Part shown: one piece after another, positions 1 through 8,900 of the stretch | How positions within the stretch are numbered: position 1 is the stretch's first letter | Layout: each line of letters begins with the position of its first letter | NCBI GenBank assembly: GCA_007693745.1 | Contig: REDA01000053.1 | Span: 1-64,000, forward strand | Direction of reading: 5' to 3' | Length of the DNA: 64,000 nt | Source: Balneolaceae bacterium | GTDB taxonomy: Bacteria > Bacteroidota > Rhodothermia > Balneolales > Balneolaceae | Notes under the pieces: generated by a model | Seen by the model: the letters and a program-made list of their open reading frames with translations, nothing else | Told to the model about the DNA's origin: nothing | Database searches by the model: none | Program-made: the position numbers and the translations under genes

Positions 1-140
1 TCCTGTTCAGAATCAGTAAACTCTATGCGTAGTCCCCAAAAAATTCACTTGACCCGAAAAAAATCGTTCGTGTTTTTCGTTTTAGATGATGAATTTTTTC
101 ATGCTCATTGCATTGATTTTAAAAGAGTATAGTACATTGA

Positions 141-187
141 GGAGAATGTTTCACAAAAATTTGTCTGAATTTTGTGCAATGTTCTCC
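141..187. other. Long imperfect inverted repeat (hairpin)
   Basis: GGAGAA (141-146) pairs with TTCTCC (182-187), and CACAAAA (152-158) pairs with TTTTGTG (170-176), with 5-nt internal loops and an 11-nt apical loop. There is no adjoining T tract, so it does not look like an intrinsic terminator. It may be an RNA structure, an operator, or chance in AT-rich DNA. Confidence 0.35.
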
Positions 188-249
188 TGCCCGGAAAATA
201 TTGTATGAGGTTACAACAGAAGGACTTCTCAATATATCTTGATAAAAAA

Positions 250-280
250 AAGCCTTGCAAATCTCTGACTTGCAAGGCTT
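250..280 (-). terminator. Rho-independent terminator of the Gfo/Idh/MocA gene
   Basis: A perfect 11-bp stem is formed by AAGCCTTGCAA (250-260) and TTGCAAGGCTT (270-280) around a 9-nt loop. Read on the minus strand it is followed at once by a run of seven T residues. It lies about 50 nt beyond the stop codon of the minus-strand oxidoreductase gene, as expected for its terminator. Confidence 0.9.
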
Positions 281-329
281 GATCTGCCCGGGAAGGGCAG
301 AGCTTTACGGTTTTATCAAATGAGACCGG

Positions 330-1469
330 TTAGAGCTGAATCCAGCTTTTGGAATTGTGGCCTCTGTACACTTCTGTCACAACCCGATTTACTTTTGCAG
401 CTTCATCGGCTGTAATGAGCGGAAGGCCCTGTTCGCCGCGAACAGCATCAAAAAACAGCTCAAGCGGATGCTTCCAGTTTTCGGGAAGATCGGTCCACGG
501 CTCATTGGCTGTAATTTCCTGTCCCGGAATTCTCAGATAGAGCTGGCCATTGGTGATGCGGGCATGTCCCTCTGTTCCGGATACCTCCAGTTGATTGGGA
601 TTGGCGTGATCGACCCAGCCACCGGCAACAGTGGCCACGGCGCCCGATTCGAATACCACCATTCCTTCTCCATATTCATCACATCCTGGATAGCGGGCAA
701 TGGCCTGTTCAATATGACCGGTACAGGAGACAGGAGTATCGTTTGCCATCAGCCAGAGCAGCAGATCAAATACGTGTGATCCCAGGTCACCAAAAGCACC
801 CACACCCGCCTGCTCCACATCGGCCATCCATCTCCATTCGGTATCAAACCAGCCTCCGATGGCTCCGCTGTGAACATTGCTGAGCCTGAGACGGGTAATC
901 TTACCGAGTGCTCCAGACTGAATCAGCTCTCTTACCTTCAGGTTTGCACCGTTGCTTCTCATGAAATAACCGGTCTGAAAGAGTACACCGGAGCTGTTTA
1001 CTGCCTGCGCGATCGCTTCTGCCTGATCTCCGTTCATACCCACAGGTTTCTCTGCAAAAATGTGTTTGCCGGCACGTGCAGCTGCCGGAATCAGATCCAC
1101 ATGTTTATCTGTGATGGAACAGATGACAACCCCATCCACTTCCGGGTCATTAAAAATCTGCTCCGGACTCTCCGCAATTTCACCACCGGTTACTTCCTGC
1201 CTGCGAACGGCGGTATCGGGGTTGGAGTCCCACTGATATTTGGTTGTAACATTTTCAGCCCGTGCCATTCTCTGCGCAAAGTTGGGAGCATGGATATGCT
1301 GGCCGCCTACCATTGCCAGGGTTATGTGATTGCTGGACTTCCTCAATGCAGATGCACCTGCTGTGGATGAGAACGCAAGAGGGGAAACAGCCAGTGCAGC
1401 GGTTCCGGCTGCCATGTTTTTAAGTGCATTTCTTCTTGAAATGCCCGAAGATTGGTTTGATAGACTCAT
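330..1469 (-). CDS. Gfo/Idh/MocA family oxidoreductase, Tat-exported
   Basis: NAD(P)-dependent sugar or polyol dehydrogenase family, 379 aa. The N-terminus has a twin-arginine motif (S-R-R-N-A-L-K, R12-R13) followed by an Ala/Gly-rich hydrophobic stretch to about residue 40, so periplasmic export by Tat is likely. The family signature EKP (140-142) after a Rossmann half, and the conserved GAFGDLGSH region (224-232), are both present. The nucleotide-binding loop (V-G-G-Q-H-I-H, about 54-60) departs from the usual GxGxxG, as in some secreted family members. The gene stands alone, with its own terminator at 250-280. The substrate cannot be told from sequence. The ATG start is supported by the signal peptide; no strong Shine-Dalgarno site is visible. 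Confidence 0.9.
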   Translation of the reverse strand: MSLSNQSSGISRRNALKNMAAGTAALAVSPLAFSSTAGASALRKSSNHITLAMVGGQHIHAPNFAQRMARAENVTTKYQWDSNPDTAVRRQEVTGGEIAESPEQIFNDPEVDGVVICSITDKHVDLIPAAARAGKHIFAEKPVGMNGDQAEAIAQAVNSSGVLFQTGYFMRSNGANLKVRELIQSGALGKITRLRLSNVHSGAIGGWFDTEWRWMADVEQAGVGAFGDLGSHVFDLLLWLMANDTPVSCTGHIEQAIARYPGCDEYGEGMVVFESGAVATVAGGWVDHANPNQLEVSGTEGHARITNGQLYLRIPGQEITANEPWTDLPENWKHPLELFFDAVRGEQGLPLITADEAAKVNRVVTEVYRGHNSKSWIQL

Positions 1470-1650
1470 GTTTTTCTATTATTTCAGTTGATCTTATGAT
1501 GTGACAAATTTTTTTATAACAGGTAATGTAGACAGCAGAAAATGCAAATTCAACCGGATCAGAATGAGAAAATGTTTTTTAACAATACAGTCAGGCTGTG
1601 AAAACTCAAAATTTTATACAGGAACGGGCCGGAAGTATAGTCAGAGCTGC

Positions 1651-1678
1651 AGAACATCTCACACAAGTGAGGGGTTCT
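1651..1678. other. Hairpin between the permease and oxidoreductase genes
   Basis: AGAAC (1651-1655) pairs with GTTCT (1674-1678) and CTCAC (1658-1662) with GTGAG (1667-1671), with a 4-nt loop and a 2/2 internal loop. It sits 60 nt beyond the stop of the minus-strand permease gene. It lacks a T tract, so it is at best a weak terminator or a processing structure. Confidence 0.3.
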
Positions 1679-1737
1679 TAACATTTGAGACAACAAGGAA
1701 ATTTGGGAATGGAACAGGGTTGTACATCCTCTCAGTA

Positions 1738-2964
1738 TCATTTACCGAAGGAGAGTACCTGGACCGGATCGGTTGATGCGGCGATTCTTGCGGGAAGCCA
1801 GGAGGCAACGGAACAGAGAATCAGCGTGACGCCGCTCACAATCACGAAGTCGAGCAGTTGGGGCTGCACCGGTGCAGTACTCATATAATAATTCTCCTCC
1901 GACAAGGGGATGATTCCAAATTGAGACTGTAACCAGTAGAAGAGTAGGGAGATCAAAATACCGGCGGCCAATCCGGAAACGGCGACAAAAACCCCCTCAA
2001 GGATAAATATTTTTTTGATGATCCGGCTTTTGGCTCCGATGGTTTTCAGGATTCCTATGTCCCGGACCCGCTCGAGGACCATCATCAGCACTGTGCCGAT
2101 GAGGTTGAATGCAGCTACGATAATCATCACTCCGATCACCAGAGGTATCGTTTCTTCCTGCAAGTCCACCCAGGCGAAGATATTTCTGTATCGGTGATAG
2201 ATGCTTTCGGTAATGAACGGAAAGCGAAGCTGCTCACTTATTTCAGCGTGTAACTGCTCAATGTGCCTCGAATTGCCAGCCCGTATCTCCATCATACTGG
2301 CCTGATTGGTTCCCGCACCCGTAATGGATTTCAGAGATTCGATACCGGCGAGGGCAAAATTGTCATCAAACCGCGCAATTCCGGTTTGATAAATTCCTGT
2401 GACAGTAAATTGCTCAATTTCGGGTGTATTGAACGGAGAGGGGAGACCATCGAGTGCGAATACCGTGACTCTGGAACCGACATCCGCGCCGATATTGCGG
2501 GCCATGGCAGAGCCGATAATGAGTCCCGGAAACCCTGAGGGCTGTTGCGAGAGGTCGTACGTTCCCCTGCTGATGTACTGCGCAAGATCCGTAACATCTT
2601 TATCACCAGATATTCCCTTCAGAAGGGTACCACTGATATCAGCAGATGCCTGAATCATCACCTGCGCAAGAAGTACAGCCTGTACTTCTTCAACCCCCTC
2701 CATTGAAGAGAGATGGACAGTAAGTGTATCAGCCCGGTGAAGAAACTGCCCCGAGAATGAATGAACCGTTACATGCGGGGCAAATCCTGTGATTTTCTCA
2801 TGAATCACAGACTTAAACCCGTGGACAATGGAGAGGGCGATCAGGAGGCCGGCAGAGCCGATCGCCACACCGGCAATCGACATGAATTTGATAAAGGAGA
2901 GAAATCCGGAGTCGCCTCTTCTGCTCCTGAAATACCTCAATGCAATATACCAGCTGAAATTCAT
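1738..2964 (-). CDS. ABC transporter permease, LolC/LolE (FtsX-like) type
   Basis: Inner-membrane permease of the MacB/LolCE superfamily, 408 aa. This family extracts lipoproteins from the inner membrane or drives mechanotransmission across the periplasm. The layout is typical: a short cytoplasmic start (YIALRYFRSRR), TM1 at about 24-50, a periplasmic domain of about 220 residues, then three TM segments at about 270-300, 325-350 and 375-395 forming the FtsX domain. The region V-L-E-R-V-R-D-I-G-I-L-K-T-I-G-A, where FtsX-type permeases contact the ATPase, is clear. The gene follows lysS on the same strand with an 80-nt gap. No LolD-type ATPase gene is in the window, so the partner must be encoded elsewhere. 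LolC versus LolE cannot be decided. Confidence 0.88.
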   Translation of the reverse strand: MNFSWYIALRYFRSRRGDSGFLSFIKFMSIAGVAIGSAGLLIALSIVHGFKSVIHEKITGFAPHVTVHSFSGQFLHRADTLTVHLSSMEGVEEVQAVLLAQVMIQASADISGTLLKGISGDKDVTDLAQYISRGTYDLSQQPSGFPGLIIGSAMARNIGADVGSRVTVFALDGLPSPFNTPEIEQFTVTGIYQTGIARFDDNFALAGIESLKSITGAGTNQASMMEIRAGNSRHIEQLHAEISEQLRFPFITESIYHRYRNIFAWVDLQEETIPLVIGVMIIVAAFNLIGTVLMMVLERVRDIGILKTIGAKSRIIKKIFILEGVFVAVSGLAAGILISLLFYWLQSQFGIIPLSEENYYMSTAPVQPQLLDFVIVSGVTLILCSVASWLPARIAASTDPVQVLSFGK

Positions 2965-3043
2965 GAATTATCTGATCAGGATTGGGATATTGATGTTGTA
3001 ATAGTGGCGGAAGAGATCCGTTTTCCGGCAGGGTTTACTGTGA

Positions 3044-4585
3044 TCATGATCGCTGATCCGGTCTCATCAGCGGGAAAAAGAGTACATCACGAATCGATTC
3101 GGAGTTTGTCATAATCATGGCCAGGCGGTCAATGCCGATTCCGATGCCGGCGGTAGGGGGCATCCCATACTCGATGGAGCGAAGAAAATCTTCATCCACA
3201 CTCATCGCTTCCTCATCGCCCGCGCTCCGGAGTTTGGCCTGCTCTTCGAAACGGTTTCTCTGATCTACAGGGTCATTGAGCTCCGAAAAGGCGTTCGCAA
3301 TTTCCTTTCCGTTGCAGATCGCTTCAAATCTTTCCACAAGGCCGGCCTTGGTTCGGTGTTTCTTGGCAAGCGGACTCATTTCCACGGGGTAGTCGGTGAT
3401 GAATGTGGGCTGAATCAGCTTGGGCTCAACAAACTCACCGAAGATTTCGTCTATCAGCTTGCCCTTACCCATCGATTTTTCCGTGTGGATCTGCAGCGAT
3501 TTGGCAATCTCCATGATTTCATCCCTGTTTTTGCCGCTCAGGTCATATCCGGTCTCCCGCTCTATAGCCTCATACATGGGAAGGCGGGGCCAGGGACTCT
3601 TGAAATCAATGATATGATCCCCAACCTTTACCTGTGTGCTGTTGTGAAGCGTAATCGCAACATGCTCAACCATCTTCTCCATAAACTCCATCATCCAGAT
3701 GTAGTCCTTGTAGGCCACGTAGAGTTCAACCTGTGTAAACTCAGGGTTATGAAAACGGGAGAGGCCCTCATTTCTGAAATCTTTGGAAAATTCGTAAACC
3801 CCGTCGAATCCCCCCACAATCAACCTTTTCAGGTAGAGTTCGTTCGCGATTCGCAAATAGAGCTGCATATCCAGAGCGTTGTGATGCGTAACAAATGGTC
3901 GTGCAGAAGCACCGCCGTAAACCGGTTGCAGGATGGGCGTTTCAACTTCAAGATAGCCTCTCGAATTCATGAAATTCCTCATCGCCTGCACCATGCGGGT
4001 TCTTTTGACGAACGTATCCTTCACATCCGGATTTACCACAAGATCCACATAACGCTGCCTGTAACGAAGCTCTTTGTCTGCAAAGGCGTCATAGGTAACG
4101 GTTTCACCCTCCTCATTTACAACTTCCTTGGGTGTTGGAAGCGGCCGCACCGTTTTTGTCAGAAAGGTAAATTCCTCGGTATGAATGGTCGTTTCACCGG
4201 TACGTGTCTTAAACACAAAGCCTTTGATCCCCACAAAGTCGCCAATGTCCACCAGCTTTTTGAATACGTCATTATAGAGCTCCACACCAATATCATCTCT
4301 TCGCAGATAGACCTGAATCGTTCCGGAGGAGTCCTGAATTGTAAAAAAAGAGGCCTTGCCCATAATTCTGCGGGTCATGATTCGTCCCGCCAAAGAGACT
4401 CGAACCGCTTCACCCGGCTCATCAGGAGTGGCCGTGATGTAAGAATCGTTTTTGCGTACATCTTCAGCAAGATGGCTTACCTGAAAATTGTAGGCATAAG
4501 GTGCAACGCCCAGGCGGTTCAGCTCATCCAGCTTTTCAAGTCTGATTTGTTGCTGTTCGCTTACCGAAAGTTCTGATTCACTCAT
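3044..4585 (-). CDS. lysS: Lysyl-tRNA synthetase, class II
   Basis: Cytoplasmic class II aminoacyl-tRNA synthetase that charges tRNA-Lys, 513 aa, the usual length. An N-terminal OB-fold anticodon-binding domain (about 60-170, containing [15 protein letters not shown]) is followed by the class II core. Motif 2 is visible as [15 protein letters not shown], and motif 3 as [11 protein letters not shown] near the C-terminus. The protein ends in PLMRPDQ, typical of bacterial LysS. It is transcribed away from the phosphopantetheinyl transferase gene, and the 186-nt gap between them must hold both promoters. The lolC-like permease is probably co-transcribed downstream. Confidence 0.97.
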   Translation of the reverse strand: MSESELSVSEQQQIRLEKLDELNRLGVAPYAYNFQVSHLAEDVRKNDSYITATPDEPGEAVRVSLAGRIMTRRIMGKASFFTIQDSSGTIQVYLRRDDIGVELYNDVFKKLVDIGDFVGIKGFVFKTRTGETTIHTEEFTFLTKTVRPLPTPKEVVNEEGETVTYDAFADKELRYRQRYVDLVVNPDVKDTFVKRTRMVQAMRNFMNSRGYLEVETPILQPVYGGASARPFVTHHNALDMQLYLRIANELYLKRLIVGGFDGVYEFSKDFRNEGLSRFHNPEFTQVELYVAYKDYIWMMEFMEKMVEHVAITLHNSTQVKVGDHIIDFKSPWPRLPMYEAIERETGYDLSGKNRDEIMEIAKSLQIHTEKSMGKGKLIDEIFGEFVEPKLIQPTFITDYPVEMSPLAKKHRTKAGLVERFEAICNGKEIANAFSELNDPVDQRNRFEEQAKLRSAGDEEAMSVDEDFLRSIEYGMPPTAGIGIGIDRLAMIMTNSESIRDVLFFPLMRPDQRS

Positions 4586-4668
4586 TCGAAAATAGTTTAA
4601 CTGGCTGGAATGGATAACGTTTCATTTCACAGCAACAAGATAAAAAAAACGAAAGGAAGAAAATCTGA

Positions 4669-4676
4669 TATCTTTG
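4669..4676 (+). promoter_or_regulatory. Candidate FCB-type -7 promoter element
   Basis: TATCTTTG matches the Bacteroidota -7 consensus TAnnTTTG at all fixed positions. It lies about 95 nt upstream of the phosphopantetheinyl transferase start, in the gap divergent from lysS. No clear TTG/TTTG -33 element is found at the expected spacing, so this is only a candidate. Confidence 0.4.
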
Positions 4677-4771
4677 TACTTCAAAACGGGGCTGTGGAAA
4701 CGAATCACTCTCTCGTAAGATGTATGATATTTGACTTGCATAAACCGTATCCATTGATGTAGTTTCGTTTT

Positions 4772-5410
4772 ATGAAGCATATTCTATTCAAACCGGAGAT
4801 TCTCCATCATAAACGTATCCCCGACGCAATCACCATCGGTTTTCAAAAGTTATCGGACTCCGAAAACGAACCGAGTGACTCCCATGCGATAGAAAATCTC
4901 TCCGGATCACATTTTATTCGTAAGCTTGCTGAAACGGGTTTGGGTATCGGATCCCTTCAACTGGTAACACGGAAAAATGAGAAACCGAAGGCATTTGACG
5001 GGAAAGATGAACTTTCCGTCAGTTTTTCACATACAAGACACTCTATTGCAGGTGCAATTTCCCGGATTTACAATGTTGGGTGCGATCTTGAATCGGCAAC
5101 ACGAAAGGTACCGGAGTCTCTTGTGAAACGGATGAAAGCGAAAGAGGAATCGGAAAGTCTCTACGTAAATGAACAGGCACTCAGGATCTGGACCTGTAAA
5201 GAAGCTGCACTCAAAATGACAGGTACGGGTCTTCGGAAACCGATGTCCGGCGTAAGGCTTTTCCAGCAGGAGGAGGAACTTTTTATTGCTGAAATAGACG
5301 ATGTATTTCAGGCGGAAATTTGTAGTTTTCTCCATAATGGTTTTTGGATTTCGGTCTGTTTTAAAAAAGAGATGTTGGAGAAGATGACCGAAGACAGTCC
5401 CCCCGTTTAA
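4772..5410 (+). CDS. 4'-phosphopantetheinyl transferase superfamily protein (Sfp-like)
   Basis: Transfers the phosphopantetheine arm of CoA to a serine on an acyl or peptidyl carrier protein. It is 212 aa, the two-lobed Sfp length and not the short AcpS length. The Mg-binding motif reads GCDLE (103-107; usually GVDIE) and the second motif WTCKEAALK (140-148; W-x-x-K-E-A-x-x-K). The preceding VSFSHTRH matches the usual (L/V)S-x-S-H substrate region. The gene leads a plus-strand run but has a 94-nt gap to the next gene. The target carrier protein is unknown; no synthase gene is in the window. Confidence 0.87.
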   Translation: MKHILFKPEILHHKRIPDAITIGFQKLSDSENEPSDSHAIENLSGSHFIRKLAETGLGIGSLQLVTRKNEKPKAFDGKDELSVSFSHTRHSIAGAISRIYNVGCDLESATRKVPESLVKRMKAKEESESLYVNEQALRIWTCKEAALKMTGTGLRKPMSGVRLFQQEEELFIAEIDDVFQAEICSFLHNGFWISVCFKKEMLEKMTEDSPPV

Positions 5411-5504
5411 CATAAAGAGTGCATACTTTACCGGTGCCATCACTACACTTGTTTACTACTGATATCCTTTTTGCACTACCTGACCCGTATTAAAATAACG
5501 AATT

Positions 5505-6272
5505 ATGAAAACAGCACTTTATTCCAGAGAAACTCTTCAAAGCAAGATCGGCCGGTACGGAGATGCCTCTGCTGAAAACAATCTGAATGTGAGATTGTTA
5601 TTCGCACCCCGAAAGCTGAATGAGCAGACCGTGGATGAGTTCTGCTCTGTTTATTCTAAAATCAGCGGTGAGTCGTTCGAAACGGTTGTTATCGTCGAAT
5701 CTCATTTTGGCGAGACAAAACGCAAACTGCCCATGCCTTCATTCAAAAGTGTGGAGACTCCCTTCGGGGAAGTGATGGTAAATGACAAGCTCCGGAATGA
5801 ATTTGCAGATGAGGATGACGATTTTTTTATTGACGACGACGCATTTGACGAGAATGTGAGTATCCACGATCAGCTCATGCTGCTGCAGAGTGTTCTTGAT
5901 GATTTTTCGATTCTTAGCATTCAGATCACAGATTCCAACTCCTTTATTGTGAAGGAACTGGCCTATGCGCTGGAAGAGGTGTTGCTTTCGCGCAATATGC
6001 TGATCGTTTTCTGTTGCGACCTGAAATCTGAACACACGGATGAGTTGCGATCCGTACTGGAGTACATCGAAAATGATAATTTTTCGGCGCTGCTCAACTA
6101 CCTGAACAGTGGCCGGTCCAGCGTGGAGGGGGTGGGCACGTTCATAACCGGTTTAATTGTGGCTCAGAAGTGGGGTCTGACACTCGATTTTGAAGTTCTG
6201 AACGGGAAAAATGTGTCGAACGCACTGACCGGGTACGCACATCTGCAGCCGCAAATCAGTAACAGGAAGTGA
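5505..6272 (+). CDS. Divergent MEMO/AmmeMemoRadiSam protein B-like protein
   Basis: I place this 255-aa protein in the MEMO1 (PF01875) superfamily from a chain of landmarks in the right order: F-E-T-V-V-I-V-E-S-H (58-67, cf. V-x-L-G-P-S-H), VETPFGEVMVN (83-93, cf. ETPLGxVxVD), DENVSIHDQLMLLQ (115-128, cf. DEHSIEVQLPFLQ), IVFCCDL (167-173, cf. VVASSDL) and NGKNVSNALTGYA (233-245, cf. the family's C-terminal NSGDxxGxxxxVVGYA). The metal and active-site residues look lost: the HAGY site reads PRKL (35-38), the EHS histidine is gone, and no cysteine occupies the usual C-G-x-x-P-I stretch (206-216). It is probably a non-catalytic paralogue. The downstream gene starts within a few bases, so the two are likely co-translated. 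Function is unknown. Confidence 0.6.
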   Translation: MKTALYSRETLQSKIGRYGDASAENNLNVRLLFAPRKLNEQTVDEFCSVYSKISGESFETVVIVESHFGETKRKLPMPSFKSVETPFGEVMVNDKLRNEFADEDDDFFIDDDAFDENVSIHDQLMLLQSVLDDFSILSIQITDSNSFIVKELAYALEEVLLSRNMLIVFCCDLKSEHTDELRSVLEYIENDNFSALLNYLNSGRSSVEGVGTFITGLIVAQKWGLTLDFEVLNGKNVSNALTGYAHLQPQISNRK

Positions 6273-6274
6273 GT

Positions 6275-7114
6275 ATGCCAGGCACGGTTTCTGTGATCGG
6301 CAGGGGTGCGTTAGGCTCTGCACTGTCCGATTTTTTCGGATCGGATGGATGGGAAATCATTCCGGGACCCGATAACAGGGAACAGTTTTATCGTTTCATC
6401 TCTGATGAGAAACCGGAGATAGAAGACCGCACTTTTGGAGAGATCGTCTTTATAACAACTCCGGATGATCAGATAGAAGAAATCGCTGAAAAACTATCTG
6501 AGCTTCCTTCTCTGCAGTGGGAAAGACGAATAGCTGTGCACTGTTCCGGCGTTTTAAGTTCCGGCTCACTGGCGGCACTGAAAAACAAAGGGGCATCGGT
6601 AGCATCAATGCATCCGGTTCAGACATTCGTAAAGGGCGACTTGAAGAACAGGTTTGAAAACATCTATATCAGTCTGGAGGGAGACGAGAACGCCTGCCTT
6701 CAACTCGAGCGGATAGTTAAACAGATGAAAGCGAGTGCTATGAGAGTGAGTCCTGAGCAGAAAACGGCGATTCATACAGCTGCAGTCATTGCTTCCAATT
6801 ACATGGTTTCACTGATGAGTGCCGCAAACCGTGTGTTGGAATCAAACGGTGTCGGGTCCGGTTTTGATATTTTAAGGCCATTACTGAGACAGACTTCGGC
6901 AAACCTGCTTGCATCGGAGCCGCAGGAGGTACTGAGCGGGCCGGTAAAAAGGGGCGATATCGATACGATTGCAAGGCATCTTGAATTATTGGAAGGCAAC
7001 CGTGACCTTACTACATTGTACAAACTGCTGGGCAGGGAAGCCCTTATTATCGCTGAAAAGCAAGGTGAACTTCAGGAAATTGCCGCTCGAAGAATAGCTG
7101 AGATTTTGAAGTAA
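6275..7114 (+). CDS. Rossmann-fold DUF2520 dehydrogenase-like protein
   Basis: Predicted NADP-binding oxidoreductase with an N-terminal Rossmann domain and a C-terminal DUF2520 helical domain, about 279 aa. The dinucleotide loop GRGALGSAL lies near the N-terminus, TTPDDQI follows strand 4, and the family hallmark SMHPVQTF is near residue 115. Two starts are possible: GTG at 6269, overlapping the upstream stop, and ATG at 6275. I chose ATG because AGGA (6264-6267) is 7 nt away from it. The upstream MEMO-like gene ends at 6272, so the pair is tightly coupled. The family substrate is not established; it resembles ketopantoate reductase and pyrroline-5-carboxylate reductase folds. Confidence 0.85.
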   Translation: MPGTVSVIGRGALGSALSDFFGSDGWEIIPGPDNREQFYRFISDEKPEIEDRTFGEIVFITTPDDQIEEIAEKLSELPSLQWERRIAVHCSGVLSSGSLAALKNKGASVASMHPVQTFVKGDLKNRFENIYISLEGDENACLQLERIVKQMKASAMRVSPEQKTAIHTAAVIASNYMVSLMSAANRVLESNGVGSGFDILRPLLRQTSANLLASEPQEVLSGPVKRGDIDTIARHLELLEGNRDLTTLYKLLGREALIIAEKQGELQEIAARRIAEILK

Positions 7115-7138
7115 TACCAATCAGTCAACTTATTTTCG

Positions 7139-8872
7139 ATGAAACTTTATTTTATCAACGGTCTTATGTTCCTATTGCTTTTCGTTTTTCTGAAAAGCTG
7201 CGCCACACCGATGGGACCCACCGGTGGAGAACAGGACAGAACCGGCCCGCATGTGATTTCGACGTCACCGCAGACGGGGTCAACCAATTTCAGCGGAAGG
7301 CAAATTGAATTTACATTTGATAAGTTCATTGACCGAAATAATTTCAGGAGAAATGTAACTGTAGAGCCGGATCTTGGCATTCCATTTTCATTCGACTTTA
7401 AAAGACGGACAGCCGTTGTTGAATTTGAGCGCGATTTACCGGAAAACACCACCGTGATCATAAAAGTGGGTACCGATGTAACGGATACAAACCGCAACAA
7501 AATGGAGAGGCCGTTTGAGCTTGCACTCTCAACGGGTGATGTGATAGACAGTGCTGCGATCACGGCACGAATTCTGGATGCGGAGACCGGCAGGGGTGAA
7601 AGCGGGAACAGGGTCTTTCTCTATCGTATGCCGGCAGATTTGTTGCAAAGAGCGATGTATGTGGCCGAAACGGATACCTCCGGAAGCGCTCAGTTTGGAT
7701 ATATCAGTGAGGGCGAATACAGAGCTTTCTGGGTGAATGATGTGAACAGAAACCGGGTCTGGGATCCCCCGAGAGAGCTGGCACAGCCATTCATGACTGA
7801 AACTTTTTTTGTATCGGATGGCGACTCAGTGCATCTGGGAACACTCTATAAGTCTGTACCGGATACCACCAGGCCGAGAATCGAGGGAGTGGGGCTTCTC
7901 TCGGAAGTGAGATTACGACTGAGGCTTTCTGAAGAGCTGGTTTGGGATCAGGATTCATTTTTCACCCTGCTCGATACATTGGGTAATGAAATCACTGCTG
8001 CCTACCCGCTGTTTGAAGATGAACAAAATTCTCAGATCCTCTTTGCACAGTCTGAAGAAGCCCTGGGTGAGGATACATTTTTTACACTCAAACCGCATGG
8101 ATTCACTGACAGTGCCGGAAACCCGCTAATTGTGGACTTTGAACCATTTCCGGGCTCCTCCGTTGCAGATACAACAATTCTCAGAACGGTCTCCCACAAT
8201 GCCGGCAGCGGTCTCTTTCCGGACGAGCCTTTGGAAATTACCTACTCGGCATTTATCAATGAACAAGCTGTAAAAGATTCGCTCATTGTGGTGGAGGGAG
8301 ACAGGATTATTACAGACTGGGAGTTTACCGAGATTGAGAGGAATATCCTGAGAATCAGTCCGGGAGATTCATGGCAGGCCGGTATCCGGTATCAATTCAG
8401 GGTATGGAATCCCTGGGAGCAGGAGCATGAACTGGTAGATCCCGAGATCTGGCAGAGAAATCAGCTGGGCAGTATCCTCTTTGTCCTGGAAAATCATGAC
8501 AGCCAAATCCCAACCTATCTCACCTTAACCGACAGTGATCTGAGTATCCGCCTGGATACCACATTCACCGATTCAATTCAGATCGACAACCTTCCCCCGC
8601 TCAGCTATAAAGCAATACTGTTTGAAGATATCGACGGAGATGGAAAATGGGACAGGGGAGAAGTGGAGCCCTGGAGATCGCCTGAACCATATGATATCCG
8701 GCGAAATATTCCGGTACGAGAGGGGTTTACCTCAGAAGTTATGGTACGCTATGCCCGATGGGATGAAGATGATGCTGACAGAGGTAATGGCGCCGGTGAC
8801 GAGGAATCTGAGAATGATCCGGATGAGGAGGAAAATAGCTCTGAAGAAGAAACTGAAAGTGGTGAAAGTTGA
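7139..8872 (+). CDS. Ig-like domain lipoprotein (Bacteroidota type)
   Basis: Predicted outer-membrane or surface lipoprotein, 577 aa. The signal peptide ends in a lipobox L-K-S-C with Cys21, followed by P-M-G-P-T-G-G, the start typical of this Bacteroidota family. A SbsA-type Ig-like domain follows (about 35-115: STSPQTGSTNFSGRQIEFTF), then repeated beta-rich domains. One is a SpaA/carboxypeptidase-regulatory-like segment with D-x-N-R-N-R-V-W-D-P-P and, later, D-I-D-G-D-G-K-W-D-R-G calcium-loop-like motifs. The last 30 or so residues are almost all Asp, Glu, Asn and Ser, an unusually acidic tail. It lies 24 nt after the DUF2520 gene and is probably in the same operon. Function is unknown. Confidence 0.8.
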   Translation: MKLYFINGLMFLLLFVFLKSCATPMGPTGGEQDRTGPHVISTSPQTGSTNFSGRQIEFTFDKFIDRNNFRRNVTVEPDLGIPFSFDFKRRTAVVEFERDLPENTTVIIKVGTDVTDTNRNKMERPFELALSTGDVIDSAAITARILDAETGRGESGNRVFLYRMPADLLQRAMYVAETDTSGSAQFGYISEGEYRAFWVNDVNRNRVWDPPRELAQPFMTETFFVSDGDSVHLGTLYKSVPDTTRPRIEGVGLLSEVRLRLRLSEELVWDQDSFFTLLDTLGNEITAAYPLFEDEQNSQILFAQSEEALGEDTFFTLKPHGFTDSAGNPLIVDFEPFPGSSVADTTILRTVSHNAGSGLFPDEPLEITYSAFINEQAVKDSLIVVEGDRIITDWEFTEIERNILRISPGDSWQAGIRYQFRVWNPWEQEHELVDPEIWQRNQLGSILFVLENHDSQIPTYLTLTDSDLSIRLDTTFTDSIQIDNLPPLSYKAILFEDIDGDGKWDRGEVEPWRSPEPYDIRRNIPVREGFTSEVMVRYARWDEDDADRGNGAGDEESENDPDEEENSSEEETESGES

Positions 8873-8900
8873 TCATTAAACGAAATCATGGATAACAGTT

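Larger units (their letters stand above)
1..329. other. Non-coding region at left edge of window
   Basis: No open reading frame with recognisable protein features lies here. The region holds an imperfect long hairpin at 141-187 and the terminator at 250-280 (both listed separately), plus a small stem CTGCCC (284-289)/GGGCAG (295-300) next to the terminator. The gene that would lie to the left is outside the window. Confidence 0.5.

Noticed and set aside
3356-4576. A 406-codon open frame on the plus strand, antisense to lysS
   Set aside because: It lies wholly inside lysS, whose protein motifs are clear, and its translation has no recognisable family features. It is a shadow frame.
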